Of a stretch of DNA of 64,000 bases, positions 57,925-64,000 are shown piece by piece. Numbering within the stretch: the first letter of the stretch is position 1; each line of letters starts with the position of its first letter. The stretch comes from Galdieria sulphuraria (Eukaryota; Rhodophyta; Bangiophyceae; Galdieriales; Galdieriaceae), in NCBI RefSeq assembly GCF_000341285.1, contig NW_005178438.1, forward strand, positions 27,848-91,847, read 5' to 3'. The notes beneath the pieces were generated by a model. The model was not told the DNA's origin. It did not search any database and worked only from the letters and a program-made list of their open reading frames with translations. The position numbers were made by a program, and so were the translations under genes.

Positions 57925-59724
57925 TTAACTGGAAAGTTGCTTTCCTTTGGCAAAACCAATACGCTTATTCTCTCGATCAAAAACTAAATAATACTTGAGT
58001 TGTAATGTATTTCCAAGAATCATTTCATTGCCATCACTAGTTGGCCCTAAGTTTTGTGAAGAGGGTTGTATACCCAAACAGTAAGAACCCGATGCCGCGG
58101 AAAATATATTATTACTGGAAACATGAAACATATAATGCTCAGGTCCTAAAGATAAAGTAACACCACCTGCTAATGAGAATTCAATATCAGGAAGTTGTGA
58201 CAGCTCTTCTGGAGTTAAGTTCACGCAATAATCCTATGGGTTACGCCCGAGTTCATGTGAGATTGAGAGCGAAAGATACATGTCTTGCATACCGTTCCAA
58301 ACCAAGTAACACCAGGATTACTAGAAGAAGGACACAACCCAGGAACATTACAGAAGTTGGTTTGAAAATATTCTTTCAATGCATCAAAGATATAAGGGGA
58401 AGCAACAATTAACGTAGTTCCAGTATCCACGATGGCATTAAAGGAAGGAATCGAGAGAGAATTCGAATTGACTTGAACACTTTCTATTGTCTAGGAAAAA
58501 AGTTCAAAATTGTCATTTTCATCGGATGAAGAAAGAAAAACCTACAACATCATAAAACTGTGGATTTTGTCTTTCGAAGAGCTTCAGTTTACACTTCAAA
58601 AGGTCATTATCATACTCACTCGTTGGCTAAAGAAGAATATTCAATGGGACCTTCATAAAGGCTGGAGTTGACTCCGCCAACAACAAAAGCTCCAATATCT
58701 TGATTGATAAGAACAGAGAAAATATTTGGAAGGCTAAAACTCTCAACAAGCTGGTGAAATACTGGAGAAATGCACGTTGGATTGCAGCTAAGTGAACTAT
58801 AGGCAAGTCCCAAGACACCTGCTGCCTTCCCTACCAGAAAATCTACGAGGAACCTTCAATATTGGTGTATCTTGCGAAAGAAGCTTAGCGTACTTGCGGT
58901 TTCTGTATCCGCCCCCGCAAAGGTTGCTTGCACAGAATATTCTCCTACTGTCACGATATCCTGATACAAAGCTCCTGTAGCAGTGGTACCATCTCCATAC
59001 TCAATGAAGAATCCACAAATTCCATTTTCGGAACAGCAAGCTTGACTACTGGAGCAGGAGCTACAAATTTGCTGATTGCAGGTATTTGCTCCACAAGTCG
59101 GAGAGTTGCAAGATATGACTGTTCCTGTTGTACTATTTGCAAGATTGTATCTATCTGGGACGTTGCAAGTGTTACACTGACTGAGAGGCACCACTAGAGT
59201 TGAACTTCCTGTATCGATTTGGACATAGATAGGTTGCCCACCTACTTGTATTTGGAAATAATAGCCACCAACTGGAAAAGAAAAAAATCATGAGTTTGCT
59301 CTATATATGCCAATCGCCCATGTACTTACCTATTTCTGCTCCCCCTTTCAATATAATTTCAGAACTTAGTTGTCTGGATGAAGATCTGTATAAAGATTCT
59401 TTTGCTACAAGTCTTCCTGTAGGATCCGAGAACACATAATTATAAGGGCGACTTGTTCGATCTCTTTCTTGGGAGCAAGAGTCTCTTGCCTTTGGTGTCC
59501 ATGGTCTCTTAGAAAAGTCAAATACCTCTCTCACATCAGCTCTGAAAGCATGTAGTGAAGTTGTCATAGCTTTGAAGCAGCTGTTATTTTTCAAATAATG
59601 CCATTTTCAGATACCTACTTTTTGGATTCTCATTATTATGTATTGGAATCGTACATTCGGAAATATGCAAAGATGACAGTACTAGCAGAAGTAAAATTTC
59701 AATACAGAACAACAAGCACTTCAT
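57925..59724 (-). CDS. secreted pepsin-like aspartic protease
   Basis: A family A1 endopeptidase. A signal peptide (MKCLLFCIEILLLLVLSSLH) is spliced through SSCFKAMTTSLHAFRADVRE, a propeptide. The mature enzyme starts with GGYYFQIQVGGQPIYVQIDT, whose DTGSST is the first catalytic Asp. A Cys-rich insert (CSSCSSSQACCSENGICGFF) precedes IEYGDGTTATGALYQDIV, the flap tyrosine region. AIVDTGTTLIVASPYIFDAL gives the second catalytic Asp. The C-terminus GNEMILGNTLQLKYYLVFDR, ENKRIGFAKG is typical. At least five exons with introns of 40-60 nt. Many disulphides and secretion would suit an acidic habitat; that is inference. An ATTGGCGC motif lies just upstream of the ATG. Confidence 0.88.
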
Positions 59725-60152
59725 ATTTTGGGAACCTACTTGGTCAACCGTTACTTTTAAAGCCAAAATTGGCGCAAAATGATTTTCGAAAAAAAATGCC
59801 AAAAGATCCACAACCAGAAAAAAAATCCCAACTGGACAAGTCATCCAACAGATCGCCAGCAGTTGGCATTTTGTCGTGTGATCTATCCAAGACATTTGAT
59901 TTGTCTTGAAGTGACTAGTTGTGTTTTATGTGGGGATCGTATAGAGAAGTATATAAAAAATCAGTCTGCTCAATGTATGCATATAAGAATCTCATTTCTA
60001 AAAATCAAAAATTTGAGTTTAATAGTATCACTAAATCCAACAGATCATGCCAACTATACAACACCTAAACTTTGATATCTGATCCCGTATTCAAACTCTA
60101 CTTTTTCTCTGCTCAAGTAATCAAACAAGATTAAACTTCAAGGGAAACCTGT
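59725..60152. other. intergenic, 5' flank of the protease gene
   Basis: About 430 bp between the uS8 stop and the protease ATG, both minus strand. AAAATTGGCGCAAAA at about 59766-59780 holds an E2F-consensus ATTGGCGC. Overlapping plus-strand frames up to 100 codons exist here but cross the protease 5' exon and lack protein character. Confidence 0.4.
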
Positions 60153-60503
60153 TCATCTGATTCTAAGAATCACTTCACCTCCTAGTCTCTTTTTTCTAGC
60201 TTCATAGTCCCAGAAGATTCCTTCAGGTGTCCATAAAAGTGTTTGGTCAATGAAATTGCAATATTTGGGAATATCGGTATACAAGGGTCTTGATGACTTG
60301 GATAGTAGTTTGATGTCTTGAATAGCAAAAGGCTTGGTAAGAACACGTATAGTGTTGTCGTCAATAGCGGCCGCTCTTATGTAACCTCCCCGTTGTAAAG
60401 CCTGAGCTATTTCCCAAGTTTCTGCGTTAAATGGCGCCTCAATAATCGCCTTGTGACGTCCGTTTTTAATTTTAGACACAAAGTGAACAACACAGTTTTT
60501 CAT
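60153..60503 (-). CDS. MRPS8: ribosomal protein uS8, mitochondrial type
   Basis: A small-subunit ribosomal protein that binds the central domain of 16S-type rRNA. 116 residues in one exon from the ATG at 60503. It has HFVSKIKNGRHKAIIEAPFN, IAQALQRGGYIRAAAIDDNT and ISSRP-like LLSKSSRPLYTDIPKY. The hallmark end is TPEGIFWDYEARKKRLGGEV, ILRIR, equivalent to bacterial STSKGxMTDxxARxxxxGGE. The Met opening is shorter than bacterial uS8 and lacks a presequence; an in-frame ATG further upstream (60629) would add 42 residues. Mitochondrial rather than plastid is inferred because red algal plastids usually encode their own uS8. Confidence 0.85.
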   Translation of the reverse strand: MKNCVVHFVSKIKNGRHKAIIEAPFNAETWEIAQALQRGGYIRAAAIDDNTIRVLTKPFAIQDIKLLSKSSRPLYTDIPKYCNFIDQTLLWTPEGIFWDYEARKKRLGGEVILRIR

Positions 60504-60825
60504 AATTCTATTGCAAAAAACAGAAAAGACAGGAACGGACGAGAAAAGCGGGATAATGGATTTGTGTGGAGGCCTTAAAGTTCGATTCATTTCACAAAGC
60601 ATCATTTGCAAGCTAAGATACGAAGGCATTGTGTTATTGTTTCAAGGAAAGATAGATTATTGTGCTCTCTTTAAAATTCCAAAACTAAGTATATGAAGAA
60701 GTTGAGGCATTCAAGTCTTCGCACTTTGTTGACCAAGATAATATTGAATCAACAACTCGCTATCTTCAATCAGCCTGAAATATGCAGATATAGTAACTCT
60801 GAAGAAAACTTGGAAATGGAATCAG

Positions 60826-62562
60826 TTACTTTATATCTTTGAAAACCTTTTGTTTTTCGGGTGTGCTTATTCCTTGATAATTGTTTGCTATGAATATATC
60901 CTCCTCCTTTTGAGAGATACGCTCAATAGAATCCTCTTCTATCTATTCATATTTGATGAGCGTTAACGAGTCGTAAAAACTTTGAATGCAACTTACTAGT
61001 TCGGAATTTCCCCAACCTTTGTATGTTACCCAATAATATTTGCTTTCATTCAATTTTATAGCTGTTGCCAAATACCACAGTCGGTCCGATGAGAATCTAC
61101 TGGGATCAAATCTTCTAGAACACTTCCAATCCTAAGAGAACAAACCTTGCCAAGACATTTCGAAATATAATTTTTCCCGATTTGTCTCGAAGTGCAGCTC
61201 TTTGTTTCATTATCTCGTGTAAAACGCCTGTTGCATCCAAAGAGGTCGAAATGGAATTCCACCGTATTGGTTGTATACTGCTAAGAATGACACCCACTTC
61301 AAGCTGAGAAGGTCGATGTGTGCTTGCTTTATGAGGAGTAAGTACTGCATAGCAATCCTGTGGACAAACGCCTATACAATTCAGCATTATAAAGGAAAAC
61401 ATGTTGAACTGTCTACCTAATCTTCTACACAACTCAATCCACTGTTCATTATAAGGAACCTAGGAAAATTAAATTTGTAAATATTCTTTAAAAGAAGATA
61501 AATCTTACGTGAGCAAATGTATCGAGAGAAACGGCATATGCGCATATCTGTAGATTGCGAACACTTAAGACATTCATTTCCTCGTTCATACGTAACCTGC
61601 TACCTTTGTGGAGCATCCCAACTCGAACGAGTGGTTTCTTTGACAGTCCTTCACAAAGTTGTTGAGCTCTATAAGTAAAACTGTGTTAATAAGCTTCAAC
61701 CGGTAGATTTGTCCCATTACTCACCTTATATTACGTTCTAAAGGTTGCTTCATGATATTGGATTCGAATCTCTCATAAGTGGATGACATTTCCTTTTCTT
61801 CGTTAACGATAAGGGCAATAAAAGATCAAAAGACTTACGTCCTCATCTAAGACATTTGAGAACAGAAAGTTCATAACCTTTTGTAACAAGGTCCAATCAC
61901 TCTCTTCGTCTTGTAGTAACCACTGTAAGGAATCCCAATCATATTTAGTTTCAGAAAATGATTCGACAGTTTCTTTCAAAGCCTGCACTCTTCTGGTTTC
62001 ATGATTACTTATCAAAACATCGAAGTCAACCAACAGACCACATCTGACTGTCTCCTGTCTTCTTTCCAGCAATAGACAATCCAACGCATTGTTCTCCTGA
62101 AATACTTTCGTAAACAAAACTGAAGAAATATGAGAAACGCAAAAAGTACTTCAACCTGATTTACATCTTTCGACAAACGCTTTCTCTTTGTGAATACAGA
62201 GATGGATGAGTTCGTTTGAGGCTTGATCTCTTCTATACTACTTTCCACTTCCCAATCTGCGAGAAAAACTTTTAGTCTTTCGGATACAAGTAAATCAAAG
62301 AAATACCTGCGATTCCATGAAATGAACTAGTATCAGCATAGTGCAAAGTTGATTCTTGACTACTATCATAACCGAGACCTTGTCGTCCCAATACTTTCTT
62401 CGGCGAGATGGGTTGTAAAATACCACTTTCAAAGCGTCCTTCGTCTCATCTTTAGAACAGCTAACACCAATCAATGAGGAAACTACCTATTCTTTCCCGA
62501 AACCCCATCTTCTTCAAGATAGCAAGACCTTTGTTGGTTGTTGCTTTCTCATCTTGTGTCAT
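60826..62562 (-). CDS. G-patch and Tudor-like domain protein
   Basis: An apparently undescribed domain pair. The G-patch is at the N-terminus: NKGLAILKKMGFRERI, spliced to EGRFESGILQPISPKKVLGR and QGLGYDSSQEST. G-patches activate DEAH helicases in splicing and ribosome assembly. A middle region includes KRKRLSKDVNQ, ALDCLLLERRQETVRCGLLV and a helical MNEEMNVLSVRNLQICAYAV; I do not recognise it. The C-terminus, reached through two short introns, is ARFDPSRFSSDRLWYLATAI then KYYWVTYKGWGNSELIEEDS. The latter is a Tudor-like barrel that could bind methylarginine or methyllysine. It ends at a TAA at 60826. About ten exons, several very short; individual joins in the middle are less certain. The order is opposite to ZGPAT, which has Tudor before G-patch. 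Confidence 0.65.
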
Positions 62563-63513
62563 TCCGAATGACTGTTGGCTTTGTCGGACCGCCAAAATTG
62601 AATTCCAAAATTGTATTCTGACACATTGTCCTTCGTCCTTTATTTGTGCATAACACAGCAACAGATAAAAAGCAAGCAAATTTTATTCGAAACCAATGTC
62701 TTTAATACTGTATAAAGCTATTTCAATAATATTTCGTCGATAACTTGATCGTAGTTTCGAAATGACTCTCGAATTTTTGAAATGTTTATTCTTCGTTTCT
62801 GGGACAATGGTCTGATTACAACTCTCTCTTAATATAGACATAATAGAGTGGCAATGCAAATTATACACAATATTGAAAGCTTTCCTACATGAGAATTGGA
62901 AGCAACTTTAATATCATAGTTCTTCCAATAACTTTGTTGTTAGTAATGTTAATCGAAAGACTACTGACGCACTTTTTGCCTCTTTATGCAAGTCATACCA
63001 AATAATAGATAAGTGAGAGAGTTAGCTTCCAATTCCAATGAGACTGGTTCATGCCGTTGGCTTCTGTTAAATCCTTCCTGCCATCATTCGATAATCAACT
63101 CTCAGTAATTATAATTTTGCAGTCTGACGTTGACTATTCCTTATTTTAAGAAGGAGTTTTAACGAATGTGTCTTGTCCAAAAAACGAAAACGGACATTAA
63201 ATTCCATTCTTGCTATAGTGTTGAAAAACTCTTACCTTAGGGATGCAAGATAGTAACAGATTCCTTCAAATCACTTTTATAGACAAGGAATTATTTCCTG
63301 GCTGGCATGGTAACTAACTTCACCATTTCTTTCAAGACACACCCTAATCTTGAAGGTAGCTTTATTTTCTTTCCAACAATGAATTTCCTACAACAAAAGA
63401 TTTATGTGATTTTGATGAATGTGCTGATATAAAAAATAGAAGATATTCACAAAAAGCATCTCGTACTAAGCATTCTTATGATTTCCTTTAGGAGCTGAAG
63501 ATTTTCGTTTGTG
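62563..63513. other. divergent intergenic region
   Basis: A 950-bp gap between two divergently transcribed genes. It probably holds both promoters and possibly 5' non-coding exons. Short minus-strand frames near 62683-62868 lack protein character. No RNA gene or repeat was recognised. Confidence 0.4.
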
Positions 63514-64000
63514 ATGGCCACTCGAGACCCGACACCATCGAATGTTGTATCTAAACAGAAACTTCTTGAAAGTTGGTTCGCTGCAGATGAAAGTAAGAGA
63601 TGGTGCGAGAAGGTTTTTTTAGTTGTGACTCCTTTAAGTATTGCTTCTTTGGTTTTGGGTTTGGTTGGTAGCAAAGGTTACAAGGTAGTTGTCTTGACTC
63701 GTGGGAGGCTGGTACTGACGTCGTAGCAACTTTAGTATTGTGGAAAGAACGAATACTTGCTGTTCTCTCTCCTAATGGCAGCACCCTGCTTTATAGTACC
63801 ATTGTTGCTCAGTTGTAGCGAAGACAAGAAGAGAGCTTTTTCTCAGCGTTTTTGGATCAAAGCCAATTTATGGAATTTGGTGTTTGGCTATATTGGAAAC
63901 TATTTTTGGACTCACTACTTTTATCAACTTCTTGGAGCTCATTATACTTTTGAGTCGTATTACTGGAACCATGTACCTATTCCGTGTTACCTAGCGACAC
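63514..64000 (+). CDS. CPI1: cycloeucalenol cycloisomerase, 5' part
   Basis: Opens the cyclopropane ring of cycloeucalenol in plant-type sterol synthesis, in the ER membrane. The first ATG is 63514 (MATRDPTPSN). SWFAADESKRWCEKVFLVVT matches the plant enzyme's NPSKRWGE start. A 51-nt intron (GTAGTT to TTTAG, ending near 63733) joins GSKGYK to YCGKNEYLLFSLLMAAPCFI. Then RFWIKANLWNLVFGYIGNYF, WTHYFYQLLGAHYTF and WNHVPIP follow, very close to the plant KANLWI...GNYFWTHYF signature. The gene runs off the window edge at 64000. Its presence implies sterol synthesis through cycloartenol, as in other red algae and plants. Confidence 0.9.

Noticed and set aside
59598-59909. A 103-codon plus-strand frame opposite the protease 5' end
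   Set aside because: It crosses the signal-peptide exon of the protease, which has strong support on the other strand.

Overview
The window is nuclear DNA of a photosynthetic eukaryote with a compact, AT-leaning genome, most probably a cyanidiophycean red alga of the Galdieria type. That placement is inference from several things seen together: dozens of very short introns (about 44-66 nt, GT-AG with one probable GC-AG), gaps between genes often under 200 bp, plastid proteins (two BASS carriers, a twin-arginine lumenal cyclophilin, a DUF1995 protein), a plant-type sterol enzyme (cycloeucalenol cycloisomerase), and Tyr/Ser-rich secreted proteins. I recognised no tRNA, rRNA, CRISPR array, virus-like element or intact transposon. 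All coordinates of multi-exon genes run from the first to the last coding base and include introns.

Layout. 1-3931 is gene-poor, with one unrecognised and possibly decayed coding stretch. 3.9-12.1 kb, minus strand: mitochondrial-type ribosomal protein bS6, a Dbl-family RhoGEF, a Tyr-rich secreted protein and SMC5, with an E2F-like site just upstream of SMC5. 12.2-19.4 kb: small unknown genes, a histidine phosphatase, a BASS carrier that has lost a sodium-site residue, an E2F factor, the 18S rRNA methyltransferase BUD23 and an aldo/keto reductase. 19.4-25.1 kb: small unknowns, a charged protein ending in an Edc1/PNRC-like decapping motif, a DUF1990 protein, a mitochondrial carrier and a Tyr/Ser repeat protein. 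25.4-35.8 kb, mainly plus strand: kinesin-4, lumenal cyclophilin (minus), the exosome helicase MTR4, a heat shock factor, a small CDCA3-like protein and a second histidine phosphatase.

35.8-45.4 kb holds the most unusual material: a fused double CobW/G3E protein whose first GTPase half has lost its catalytic motifs, V-ATPase subunit D, cytidine deaminase, CDC48/p97, and, tail to tail with CDC48, a 95-residue SVIP-like p97 adaptor packed 12 bp behind a DUF1995 gene. 46-57.1 kb: a four-CBS mitochondrial protein, the EARP tether subunit VPS50, a divergent DEAD-box helicase whose start overlaps a cytochrome P450, a second canonical BASS carrier and a peroxisomal ABCD half-transporter. 57.9-64 kb: a pepsin-like protease, ribosomal protein uS8, a G-patch plus Tudor protein and the 5' part of cycloeucalenol cycloisomerase, cut by the window edge.

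Themes: RNA metabolism (MTR4, BUD23, DEAD-box, G-patch/Tudor, possible decapping activator), cell cycle and genome upkeep (SMC5, E2F, kinesin-4, CDCA3-like), p97 proteostasis, and organelle transport. These genes are not in operons; adjacency matters mainly for CDC48 with its candidate adaptor and for shared divergent promoters.
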